A stretch of 8,367 bases of DNA from Pseudomonas sp. (GCA_003525045.1 DQGF01000256.1:1-8367); one strand, 5' to 3'; counted from the stretch's first letter, positions 1 to 5,593 are shown. The notes: generated from the letters alone by a model not told the origin. Translations and numbers: made by a program.

Positions 1-16
1 GGCTTGCCCGCGAAGG
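1..16 (+). repeat. Partial REP element at window edge
   Basis: GGCTTGCCCGCGAAGG matches the inner part of the Pseudomonas REP consensus (GTGGGAGCGGGCTTGCCCGCGAA). The rest of the arm lies before the window. It sits 33 bp beyond the stop of the AraC-type gene, the usual place for REPs between genes. Confidence 0.6.
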
Positions 17-48
17 GGCCAGACCAGGCAACACACCAGCAGGATCTG

Positions 49-1053
49 TCACCGCAACCCATCCCGAAACTGCCCCGGCGTCATCCCGGTCCAGCGCTTG
101 AACGCGCGGCTGAAGCTGCTGGTATCGGCAAACCCCAACAAATAACTGATCTCGCTCAACGAACACTGCGGATCACGCAGGTGCAGCAGCGCCAGGTTCT
201 CGCGACTTTCATTGAGCAGCGTATCGAACCGACAGCCCTCGTCCGCCAGGTGTCGTTGCAGGCTGCGCAAGCTCAGATGCAGGGCCTGGGCGATGCGTTC
301 GGCGCTGGGTTCGCCTTCGGGCAATTGCTCTTCAATGGCGTCGCGGACCTTGCGCTCCCAGGTCAGGGGCTGGAGTTGCGCGAGGGTACGCTTGAGCACC
401 GCTTCGTTGTGCTCGGCCAGTTCCGGGTTGGCGTCGTCCAGATGGCTGTCGAAATCCACGAGGGCGAATTCCAGCCGATCTTCATCGGCGGCGAAGTACA
501 CCGGCGAGCGAAAGACCTTGTGCCATTGATGTGAGTCGCTGGGTTCCGGGCGCCGCAAATACACCGCCAATGGCGCGTAGTCGCGCCCGAGACGATTGCG
601 ACAGGTGCGTACGTAAATCGCTGCGAAAGCATCGATGGCTTCGAAAGCCGGTGCCGGATTGCCGGGCGGGATTTTCAGGCGGAAGCGGTAGCGGTCTTCG
701 GCGCGGATCAGTTCAAGTTCCAGGGCATCGCTGACCACCTGGTGATAGCGCACGATGCGCTCGAATACTTCCCGCAGACTGCCGCTGGCCACCAACGCAT
801 AACCAAGCGCGTGAAACGTGGTCGGGCTGACGAAACGCGATACCCGCAAGCCAATCGCCGGGTCGCCGCTGACCTGCACCGCGATTTCCCACAGGCGCGT
901 CGTTCCGGACAACGGGTAACGGGCGTTCGGGTCGTCCATCAGTTGCGGGTCGAGCCCCGCCTGCTGGCACAGGGCGGTGCTGTCGAGGCCGAGCGCATCG
1001 AGTTGCTTGCGCAGAGCACGGGTCCAGCTGGCGAGGGAGGTCGGTTCAGTCAT
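49..1053 (-). CDS. AraC-family transcriptional regulator (arabinose-binding-domain type)
   Basis: 334-residue cytoplasmic DNA-binding regulator. Residues about 15-205 resemble the AraC-type arabinose-binding domain (PF12625 class), with the typical LGYALVASGSLREVFERIVRY stretch beginning near residue 83. Residues about 232-334 form the double helix-turn-helix AraC domain: the first HTH is near 251-270 (AERIAQALHLSLRSLQRHLA) and the second near 298-321, followed by the family signature WTGMTPGQFR (321-330). Length is normal for the family and the ATG start at 1053 gives the complete N-terminus, although upstream only a poorly spaced GGAAG is seen as ribosome site. It is divergent from the desaturase gene with a 100-bp gap, an arrangement that usually means the regulator controls its neighbour, perhaps in response to a fatty acid or related ligand. 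The ligand is not deducible from sequence. Family call is firm; target is inference. Confidence 0.93.
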   Translation of the reverse strand: MTEPTSLASWTRALRKQLDALGLDSTALCQQAGLDPQLMDDPNARYPLSGTTRLWEIAVQVSGDPAIGLRVSRFVSPTTFHALGYALVASGSLREVFERIVRYHQVVSDALELELIRAEDRYRFRLKIPPGNPAPAFEAIDAFAAIYVRTCRNRLGRDYAPLAVYLRRPEPSDSHQWHKVFRSPVYFAADEDRLEFALVDFDSHLDDANPELAEHNEAVLKRTLAQLQPLTWERKVRDAIEEQLPEGEPSAERIAQALHLSLRSLQRHLADEGCRFDTLLNESRENLALLHLRDPQCSLSEISYLLGFADTSSFSRAFKRWTGMTPGQFRDGLR

Positions 1054-1079
1054 GCTGATTGGCGCTTCCGGTCAACAGG

Positions 1080-1135
1080 TTGGCGTTCACGGCTACCACC
1101 TTACGAGGGTTCACAAGGCAGGATGCGAACACCAA
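1080..1135. promoter_or_regulatory. Possible operator in the araC-desaturase divergent region
   Basis: In the 100-bp divergent gap, TTGGCGTTC (1080-1088) and GAACACCAA (1127-1135) form an inverted repeat with one mismatch in nine. GTTCAC also occurs twice in direct orientation (1085-1090 and 1109-1114, 24 bp apart). Such repeats are compatible with binding by the adjacent AraC-type protein. No convincing -35/-10 pair was found, so this is a weak inference. Confidence 0.25.
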
Positions 1136-1153
1136 TAACCAGAGGATGGAAGC

Positions 1154-2227
1154 ATGGACGGTACTTCTGCAAGTCCCCAGCGACTGAATGCAGCACAGCG
1201 ATCGGCGCATATTCGTGAGGTGGTGCTGGCCAAGGGCGTCGAGCTGCGTCGGCGCTACCCGATTCTCAACCATCAGGATGCCTTGGGCGTAGGTATTCTG
1301 GCCTTCGCCCTGGTTGGAATGATCGGCTCGGCGACGCTCTACATCACCGGGCACATGGCCTGGTGGGTGTGCCTGTTACTCAACGCATTTTTTGCCTCAT
1401 TGACCCACGAACTGGAACACGACCTGATCCACAGCATGTACTTCCGCAAACAGCGGGTAGCGCACAACCTGATGATGGGACTGGTCTGGCTGGCGCGACC
1501 GAGCACGATCAATCCGTGGATTCGCCGCCATTTGCACCTCAACCACCACAAAGTTTCCGGCACTGAAACCGACATGGAGGAACGGGCGATCACCAACGGC
1601 GAACCCTGGGGTCTTGCGCGGCTGCTGATGGTCGGCGACAACGTGATGTCGGCGTTCATCCGCATGTTGCGGGCCAAAACCTGGGACCAAAAATTCAGCA
1701 TCATCAAGCGCGCACTGAAGGTCTACGCACCACTGGCGCTGATCCATTGGGGCGTGTGGTACGTGTTCCTAGGCTTCCACGGGGCAAACGGCATCGCTCA
1801 TCTGCTGGGAGCGCCGATCGAATGGTCGGCAACGACATTGTCTGTGATGCAGATGATCGACATCGCTGCCGTGGTGATCATCGGGCCGAACGTGTTGCGG
1901 ACCTTTTGCCTGCACTTCGTCAGCTCGAACATGCACTACTACGGGGACGTGGAACCGGGCAACGTGATCCAACAGACGCAGGTAATGAACCCGTGGTGGA
2001 TGTGGCCGTTGCAGGCGTTCTGCTTCAATTTCGGCAGCAGCCACGGTATTCATCACTTTGTGGTGAAGGAGCCGTTTTACATCCGCCAGATGACCGTGCC
2101 GGTGGCGCATAAGGTGATGCGCGAGATGGGGGTGCGGTTCAACGATTTCGGCACCTTCGGGCGGGCGAACCGATTTGTGCGCAAGGAACGGCAGACAACC
2201 GAAGGCGTCCGATCGGCACAAGCCTAG
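1154..2227 (+). CDS. Membrane fatty acid desaturase family protein
   Basis: 357-residue integral membrane di-iron enzyme of the fatty acid desaturase superfamily (PF00487 class, which also covers AlkB-like hydroxylases). The histidine clusters expected to bind iron are visible: HELEHD (85-90) with H93, HLHLNHH (126-132), and HGIHH (297-301). H254 and H261 in LHFVSSNMHYY may add ligands. Hydrophobic membrane segments lie near 44-64, 68-83, 190-208 and 230-248. The family uses O2 and electrons from a ferredoxin or reductase to desaturate or hydroxylate a lipid chain; the substrate here is unknown and no redox partner is encoded nearby. The ATG at 1154 has the purine-rich AGAGGATGGA just upstream. 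The gene stands alone, divergent from the AraC-type regulator, and is followed within a few bases by a terminator. An alkane- or sterol-hydroxylase-like role cannot be excluded. Confidence 0.88.
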   Translation: MDGTSASPQRLNAAQRSAHIREVVLAKGVELRRRYPILNHQDALGVGILAFALVGMIGSATLYITGHMAWWVCLLLNAFFASLTHELEHDLIHSMYFRKQRVAHNLMMGLVWLARPSTINPWIRRHLHLNHHKVSGTETDMEERAITNGEPWGLARLLMVGDNVMSAFIRMLRAKTWDQKFSIIKRALKVYAPLALIHWGVWYVFLGFHGANGIAHLLGAPIEWSATTLSVMQMIDIAAVVIIGPNVLRTFCLHFVSSNMHYYGDVEPGNVIQQTQVMNPWWMWPLQAFCFNFGSSHGIHHFVVKEPFYIRQMTVPVAHKVMREMGVRFNDFGTFGRANRFVRKERQTTEGVRSAQA

Positions 2228-2228
2228 A

Positions 2229-2263
2229 CTGTTCCCGCGCTCTGCGTGGGAACAGGATTTTTT
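2229..2263 (+). terminator. Rho-independent terminator of the desaturase, built on a Pseudomonas palindrome
   Basis: CTGTTCCC (2229-2236) pairs with GGGAACAG (2248-2255), and the stem continues inward through GCG/CGT to a small loop. GATTTTTT follows (2256-2263). The stem begins two bases after the desaturase stop. The core (TTCCC-CGCTCTGCGTGGGAA type) is the same dispersed palindrome as at 5535-5555, in the other orientation. Confidence 0.75.
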
Positions 2264-2289
2264 GCAGGCGCTGTCACAGAAGCGCCTGC
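2264..2289. repeat. Perfect inverted repeat (9-bp arms)
   Basis: GCAGGCGCT (2264-2272) and AGCGCCTGC (2281-2289) are perfectly complementary, with an 8-nt loop. No T-run follows on either strand: T's precede it on plus and become A's after it on minus. It is therefore not a standard terminator, but could block 3' exonucleases or pause transcription. Confidence 0.5.
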
Positions 2290-2364
2290 TCAGTTGCCTG
2301 TGATCAGCACGCAGGTTTGTGCTTTGCAGCCCTTGGCATTGCTCAGCGTAACGAACTTGACATT
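2290..2364 (-). pseudogene. Coding-like fragment, possible gene remnant
   Basis: On the minus strand, 24 codons read NVKFVTLSNAKGCKAQTCVL-ITGN before a TGA. Codon choice (GTC, AAG, TTC, CTG, AGC, GCC, GGC, TGC, ATC) is like that of real Pseudomonas genes. The frame is closed immediately upstream by a TGA (2365-2367) and has no start codon of its own. It may be the 3' end of a decayed gene for a small secreted protein, or chance. No family is recognised. Confidence 0.2.
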
Positions 2365-2423
2365 TCAATTATTGATGCCGCTTCTCAACGCAGCGCCGGG
2401 GCTTGTCCGCGCCGATGTATATA

Positions 2424-2452
2424 TTCATCATTGATCTATCAATAAGTATAAA
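2424..2452 (+). promoter_or_regulatory. Possible sigma-70 promoter for the small RNA candidate
   Basis: TATAAA (2447-2452) is a good -10 match with TTCATC (2424-2429) 17 bp upstream as a weak -35. It lies at the start of an AT-rich island (about 2415-2480) unlike the flanking DNA. It would start RNA near 2459. A second reading, TTGATC (2431-2436) with TATTCT (2453-2458), is also possible. Confidence 0.35.
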
Positions 2453-2469
2453 TATTCTTTTAAGGAATA
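2453..2469. promoter_or_regulatory. TATTC-N7-GAATA dyad, possible operator
   Basis: TATTC (2453-2457) and GAATA (2465-2469) are perfect inverted arms. Inside them, TT and AG extend the symmetry with one mismatch. A near copy (TATTC-N6-GAATA) lies at 2794-2809 upstream of the hydrolase. On the minus strand that copy also contains TTAAGGAATA, as this one does, so the two sites are related by sequence and opposed in direction. Confidence 0.35.
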
Positions 2470-2640
2470 ATAGTTTTGATCCATGATTCATTCATCGGCG
2501 CCAAGCGGCGCATTCATCAAACCGAAACCTTTGCACGCTAAATATTACACAGAGCTCACCGCGCAAACTTGCAGGTGTCTCCACTGGATTTTCGATTTCC
2601 GGGGCCGTCTCCTTGGCAGGGTGCGGCCCCTTTTTTATTT
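2459..2640 (+). ncRNA. Possible intergenic small RNA of about 180 nt
   Basis: A strong terminator at 2601-2640 has no protein gene to serve: the desaturase is already terminated at 2263. The DNA between the possible promoter (2424-2452) and this terminator could encode an RNA. It holds a tight hairpin GCGCC-AAGC-GGCGC (2498-2511) flanked by direct ATTCATC repeats (2490-2496 and 2512-2518), an unpaired-looking A/U-rich centre, and a final stem with a U-run suited to Hfq binding. An ATG-initiated frame at 2483 would run through the terminator and the REP pair, so it is not taken as a gene. No known RNA family (RsmX/Y/Z, PrrF, CrcZ) is recognised. Confidence 0.4.
2601..2640 (+). terminator. Strong orphan rho-independent terminator
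   Basis: GGGGCCG (2601-2607) pairs perfectly with CGGCCCC (2624-2630), followed by TTTTTTATTTT. It is about 370 bp beyond the nearest upstream plus-strand gene and points away from it, which implies a separate transcript ending here. Confidence 0.8.
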
Positions 2641-2655
2641 TGAGGCAGGTACACA

Positions 2656-2753
2656 TCCTGTGGGAGCGAGCTTGCGCGCGAAAGCAGGGGATCAAGCAAC
2701 GTTGATGTCGACTGCCAGTCCACTTTCGCGAGCAGGATTGCTCCCACACAGGA
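2656..2753. repeat. REP pair (REPIN) in inverted orientation
   Basis: The left arm, 2656-2684, contains CCTGTGGGAGCGAGCTTGCG and ends CGCGAAAG. The right arm, 2723-2753, is its imperfect inverse (CTTTCGCGAGCAGG...CTCCCACACAGGA). They are separated by about 38 bp. This is the standard Pseudomonas paired-REP layout, mobilised in trans by a REP-associated (RAYT) transposase that is not in this window. Confidence 0.85.
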
Positions 2754-2793
2754 TCGACTTCATATTCTTTATAGGTCTTAATAAATAGCTTCT

Positions 2794-2828
2794 TATTCCT
2801 TAACGAATATAACTCTCCTCTTTATACT
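2794..2828 (+). promoter_or_regulatory. Hydrolase promoter with overlapping dyad
   Basis: TATACT (2823-2828) is a strong -10, with TTAACG (2800-2805) 17 bp upstream as a fair -35. The dyad TATTC (2794-2798)-N6-GAATA (2805-2809) covers the -35, so a bound regulator would meet polymerase directly. RNA would begin near 2835, about 30 nt before the ATG at 2865, which has AGGAGAG at 2851-2857. Confidence 0.5.
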
Positions 2829-2864
2829 TGACCAGGAACAGACACGCAGCAGGAGAGTTCCCCC

Positions 2865-3446
2865 ATGCGCAACGAATCAATTCGCTACCTGATTGTGCCG
2901 GGCTGGCAAGGATCGCCAGAAGATCATTGGCAAAGCCACTGGCAGAACAGCCTGCCGAATAGCGCACGGGTGGAGCAGGCCGATTGGCTGACGCCGCGTC
3001 GTGAAGACTGGGTCGCGGCGCTGGCCGAGGCGATTGCCGCCGACAGCACGCCGGTGATCCTGATCGCCCATAGCCTGGGCTGCATCACCGTCGCCCATTG
3101 GGCGGCCACTGCTCCCTTGCAGTTTTTGCGTCAGGTTCGTGGTGCCTTGCTGGTCGCGCCCGCGGACGTCGAGCGTCCGGCCTGCGCGCCAGCGCTGCGC
3201 AATTTCGCACCGATCCCGAGCCACCTTTTGCCATTCCCGAGCCAGGTCGTCAGCTCTGACAACGACAGTGCCGTCAGTGCACCGCGTGCACTGGAGCTGG
3301 CCTGCAACTGGGGGGCCGAGGCGGGGATTTTGTCGGGGGCCGGACACATCAATGTGAAATCCGGCCACCAGCGTTGGGAGCAGGGGTTCGCCTACCTTTA
3401 TCGTCTGCAAAACCGCATGGAACACCACGCCCTGCGCCGCGCCTGA
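2865..3446 (+). CDS. RBBP9/YdeN-family alpha/beta serine hydrolase
   Basis: 193-residue soluble hydrolase of the RBBP9/YdeN family (PF06821), normal in length. It opens with the family's strand-loop RYLIVPGWQGSPEDHWQSHW (7-26). The nucleophile elbow is AHSLG with Ser70 (69-73). The acid is in SSDNDSAVS, most likely Asp134 with Asp132 as the alternative, and the base is His161 in GAGHIN. The triad therefore looks intact. Substrates of bacterial members are mostly unknown; esterase activity is typical. The start is fixed by AGGAGAG seven bases before the ATG and by the adjacent promoter. It lies 69 bp upstream of the sigma-54 activator in the same direction with no clear terminator between (only a T-rich tract at 3448-3471), so the two may be co-transcribed. 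The link to sulfur metabolism suggested by the neighbours is inference. Confidence 0.9.
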   Translation: MRNESIRYLIVPGWQGSPEDHWQSHWQNSLPNSARVEQADWLTPRREDWVAALAEAIAADSTPVILIAHSLGCITVAHWAATAPLQFLRQVRGALLVAPADVERPACAPALRNFAPIPSHLLPFPSQVVSSDNDSAVSAPRALELACNWGAEAGILSGAGHINVKSGHQRWEQGFAYLYRLQNRMEHHALRRA

Positions 3447-3480
3447 CCTTTTCTTTTTTTGCTTTTTTTTAGAATCAGCC

Positions 3481-3509
3481 CCCCGCCTCCCGGCGGTTTT
3501 GGGCGGGAG
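3481..3509 (+). promoter_or_regulatory. Leader hairpins next to the activator's ribosome site
   Basis: CCGCC (3483-3487)-TCCC-GGCGG (3492-3496) forms a tight hairpin followed by TTTT. A competing pairing joins CCCGCC (3482-3487) with GGCGGG (3502-3507), and CTCCC (3487-3491) is complementary to the Shine-Dalgarno GGGAG (3505-3509). These structures could expose or hide the ribosome site. Seen by eye only. Confidence 0.3.
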
Positions 3510-3515
3510 TCTGCC

Positions 3516-4445
3516 ATGAGTTTTGAAGCCTTTGGTCAGCCGCTGCTGACCTTCCCCGATGCAGAAAAAAGTCCCCTGAGCATCCGCGCCAAGGCGTTGG
3601 TGTTCGTCGATCCTCGCTCGCGACAGTTGCGCCAGGAGCTGGAACAACTGGCGCCGCGTTCGATCTCCGTGTTGATCCGTGGCGAGACCGGCAGCGGTAA
3701 AGAATTGCTGGCGCGACACATTCATCGGGCCAGTGATCGCGGGGGCTTGTTCGTGTCGGTGAATTGCGGTGCGATCAGCCCCACTTACGCCGATGCCGAA
3801 TTGTTCGGCTACGCCGCCGGCAGCCACAGCGGTTCGGCCAGCAGCCGCGCCGGCTGGTTCGGTTCGGCCAATGGCGGGACGCTCTACCTGGACGAAATCG
3901 GCGACCTGCCGCTGCCGATCCAGATCAAATTACTCGCCGCCCTGGAAAACCACGAAGTCACCCGCGTCGGTGCTCAACAACCGAGTCCGGTGGACGTGCG
4001 CCTGGTGGCCGCAACCAGCATCGATCTGGCCCAGGCAGTCGCCGCTGGTAAATTCCATGAGCGGCTTTATCACTACCTCAGCGAAGGCCAGCTCGAACTG
4101 CCGGCCTTGCGCGAACGGGTGGGCGATATTCTGTCGCTGTCCGAGTATTTTCTCGGTATCTACAGCCAGCGCCTGGATCTGCCAGTGCCATTGATCAGCG
4201 ACGCCGCGCAACATTTACTTGAACAGCACAGTTGGCCAGGCAATACCCGAGAGCTGGAAAACGTCATTCACTTTGCGTTGCTGGTGAGTACCGGCGATGA
4301 GATTCTGCCCGAGCATTTGAATTTGCCTGAGATACCTGCCTCGCTGGTAGCGATCGAGCGCCAACTGAAGCACATCCTTACCAAAGGCACTGCCAGCGAA
4401 CAAGCAGCGCTGAAACAACTCATGAAAGACGCCACGTTTCTGTAG
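3516..4445 (+). CDS. sfnR: SfnR-like sigma-54-dependent activator without sensor domain, C-terminus short
   Basis: 309-residue AAA+ enhancer-binding protein that remodels sigma-54 RNA polymerase. The central domain begins at once, without a receiver or GAF sensor, as in SfnR, the activator of dimethyl-sulfone and organosulfur use in Pseudomonas. Visible motifs are Walker A GETGSGKE (56-63), Walker B GTLYLDEIGDLP (121-132), VRLVAATS (161-168), the arginine-finger region FHERLYHYL (180-188) and WPGNTRELENVI (240-251). The sigma-54-contacting GAFTGA loop reads GSHSGS (102-107). After LPEHLNLPE (264-272) only about 37 residues remain. They start like a Fis-type helix (IERQLKHIL) but show no recognisable helix-turn-helix, and the TAG stop lies inside a REP arm. 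The ATG at 3516 with GGGAG six bases upstream is preferred over an in-frame TTG at 3459. The family is firm; the sfnR name is moderate. Confidence 0.82.
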   Translation: MSFEAFGQPLLTFPDAEKSPLSIRAKALVFVDPRSRQLRQELEQLAPRSISVLIRGETGSGKELLARHIHRASDRGGLFVSVNCGAISPTYADAELFGYAAGSHSGSASSRAGWFGSANGGTLYLDEIGDLPLPIQIKLLAALENHEVTRVGAQQPSPVDVRLVAATSIDLAQAVAAGKFHERLYHYLSEGQLELPALRERVGDILSLSEYFLGIYSQRLDLPVPLISDAAQHLLEQHSWPGNTRELENVIHFALLVSTGDEILPEHLNLPEIPASLVAIERQLKHILTKGTASEQAALKQLMKDATFL

Positions 4446-4520
4446 GAGCGAAGCTTGCTCGCGAACCAGGCGCCGCGGTCTTCCGTGAGGACGCCTTCGC
4501 GGGCAAGCCTCGCTCCTACA
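4441..4520. repeat. REP pair (REPIN) overlapping the activator's stop codon
   Basis: Arm 4441-4465 (TGTAGGAGCGAAGCTTGCTC then GCGAA) and arm 4496-4520 are inverted copies differing at two of 25 positions. About 30 bp separate them. The stop TAG (4443-4445) of the sigma-54 activator is part of the TGTAGGAGCG head of the first arm. Confidence 0.88.
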
Positions 4521-4559
4521 GCTGTATGAACAAAATGGAATATGAAAGTGAATAAAAGA

Positions 4560-4591
4560 TATTGTTCGGGAATAAAAAATCCCGGTATTGT
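4560..4591 (+). promoter_or_regulatory. Possible metQ promoter and operator
   Basis: TTGTTC (4562-4567) and TATTGT (4586-4591), 18 bp apart, could be -35 and -10 elements. Between them is the perfect dyad CGGGA (4567-4571)-N8-TCCCG (4580-4584). The overlapping TATTG-N5-GAATA (4560-4574) resembles the dyads at 2453 and 2794. A GTCGTC-GAT-GACGAC hairpin (4642-4656) lies in the leader just before the ribosome site. All are read by eye and individually weak. Confidence 0.35.
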
Positions 4592-4680
4592 CCGCGTCAC
4601 GCCAGCAATAGCACTTCACTGGCACTCGTACTAAACAAGCCGTCGTCGATGACGACCGTGATTTTCGATAAGGACACTGC

Positions 4681-5463
4681 ATGAAAAAGGTTCTGTTGTT
4701 CACCGCACTGGCGGCTGCCCTGACTGCGAGCCTGGCCCAGGCTGGCGAAAAACTGGTGGTTGCGGCGACCCCGGTTCCACACGCCGAGATTCTGGAACTG
4801 ATCAAGCCAACCCTCGCCAAAGAAGGCGTGGACCTGGAAATCAAAGTCTTCACCGACTACGTTCAGCCGAACGTACAGGTCGACCAGAAGCGTCTGGACG
4901 CTAACTACTTCCAGACCCTGCCGTACCTGAATAGCTTCAACGAAGGCAAAGGCACTCATCTGGTGACCGTGATCGGCGTACACGTCGAACCGTTCGGTGG
5001 CTACTCGAAGAAAGTCAAAACCCTGGCTGAGCTGAAAGACGGCGCAACAATTGCCATCCCGAACGAAGGCAGCAACAGCGGCCGTGCCCTGATCCTGCTG
5101 CAGAAGGCGGGCCTGATCGAGTTGAAAGACCCGAAAAATGCCCTGGCCACTCCGAAAGATATCGCCAAGAACCCGCACAATTTCAAGTTCAAGGAACTGG
5201 AGTCGGCCATGCTGCCGCGTGTACTGGATCAGGTCGACCTGGACATGATCAACACCAACTACGCGCTGGAAGCGGGCCTGAACCCGGCTAAAGATGCGCT
5301 GGTGATCGAAGGTGCCGATTCGCCTTACGTGAACTTCCTGGTAGCTCGTCCAGACAACAAGGACAGCGTCGCCATCCAGAAACTGGCCAAGGCTTTGACC
5401 AGTCCTGAAGTGAAGGCTTTCATCGAGAAGAAATACAGCGGCGCGGTACTGCCGGCGTTCTGA
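4681..5463 (+). CDS. metQ: MetQ/NlpA-family substrate-binding protein
   Basis: 260-residue periplasmic binding protein of the NlpA/MetQ family (PF03180), which delivers methionine or related sulfur compounds to a MetNI-type ABC importer. Residues 1-21 form a signal peptide (MKKVLLFTALAAALTASLAQ-A) with a normal AQA|GE cleavage site. There is no lipobox cysteine, so it should be freely periplasmic rather than a lipoprotein like classical MetQ. Family features are VVAATPVPHAEIL (27-39), FTDYVQPN (58-65), LDANYFQTLPYLN (74-86), the phosphate-site-like IAIPNEGSNSGRALILLQ (123-140) and MINTNYALEAGLNP (194-207). The ATG has AAGGA six bases upstream. It follows the SfnR-like activator by 235 bp and has its own terminator; no metN or metI is in the window, so it presumably partners a transporter elsewhere. 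Ligand specificity (methionine, its oxidised forms or another compound) cannot be read from sequence. Confidence 0.88.
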   Translation: MKKVLLFTALAAALTASLAQAGEKLVVAATPVPHAEILELIKPTLAKEGVDLEIKVFTDYVQPNVQVDQKRLDANYFQTLPYLNSFNEGKGTHLVTVIGVHVEPFGGYSKKVKTLAELKDGATIAIPNEGSNSGRALILLQKAGLIELKDPKNALATPKDIAKNPHNFKFKELESAMLPRVLDQVDLDMINTNYALEAGLNPAKDALVIEGADSPYVNFLVARPDNKDSVAIQKLAKALTSPEVKAFIEKKYSGAVLPAF

Positions 5464-5491
5464 TTTGCGAGGTAAACCCCTTCAAGGTTTC

Positions 5492-5527
5492 AACGCCGGC
5501 GGCTTTTACTAGCGTCGGCGTTTTTTT
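5492..5527 (+). terminator. Rho-independent terminator of metQ
   Basis: AACGCCGGCG (5492-5501) pairs with CGTCGGCGTT (5513-5522) with one G-T pair, and is followed by a T-run to 5527. It starts 29 bp after the metQ stop, ending a monocistronic message. Confidence 0.88.
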
Positions 5528-5534
5528 GTAATCG

Positions 5535-5555
5535 TTTCCACGCAGAGCGTGGGAA
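5535..5555. repeat. Dispersed Pseudomonas palindrome
   Basis: TTTCCACGC (5535-5543)-AGA-GCGTGGGAA (5547-5555) forms a nine-pair hairpin with one G-T pair. Its complement matches the core of the element at 2229-2255 (CGCTCTGCGTGGGAA type). Here it sits just beyond the metQ terminator without a T-run, so it is an intergenic repeat rather than a terminator. Confidence 0.7.
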
Positions 5556-5573
5556 GTGATTCTTCACTAGACT

Positions 5574-5593
5574 ACCTAGCAGTTCTGCTAGGT
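5574..5593. promoter_or_regulatory. Palindrome upstream of the RHS gene
   Basis: ACCTAGCAG (5574-5582) and CTGCTAGGT (5585-5593) are perfect inverted arms around TT. CTAG, rare in this kind of DNA, occurs four times between 5567 and 5622. The palindrome lies 54 bp before the RHS start. It could be a dimeric protein-binding site or a leader hairpin with a GTTC tetraloop. Confidence 0.4.

Noticed and set aside
4..534. Plus-strand frame opposite the AraC-type gene
   Set aside because: Composition is that of an antisense shadow of a GC-rich gene; the opposite strand encodes a clear AraC protein.
1769..2368. Minus-strand frame opposite the desaturase
   Set aside because: Mostly antisense to the histidine-box gene; no recognisable domain.
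2483..2788. 101-codon plus-strand frame starting ATG in the intergenic island
   Set aside because: It reads straight through a strong terminator and both REP arms, and lacks a good ribosome site.
3448..3471. T-rich tract after the hydrolase as a terminator
   Set aside because: No stable stem directly precedes the T's, so co-transcription with the activator remains likely.
2877..3827. Long 316-codon minus-strand frame opposite the hydrolase and activator
   Set aside because: It mirrors two well-supported plus-strand genes, spans their intergenic T-tract as poly-lysine, and has no family features or ribosome site.
4620..4634. TGGCAC as a -24 element of a sigma-54 promoter before metQ
   Set aside because: The -12 position reads CTAA instead of TTGC; the required GC is missing.
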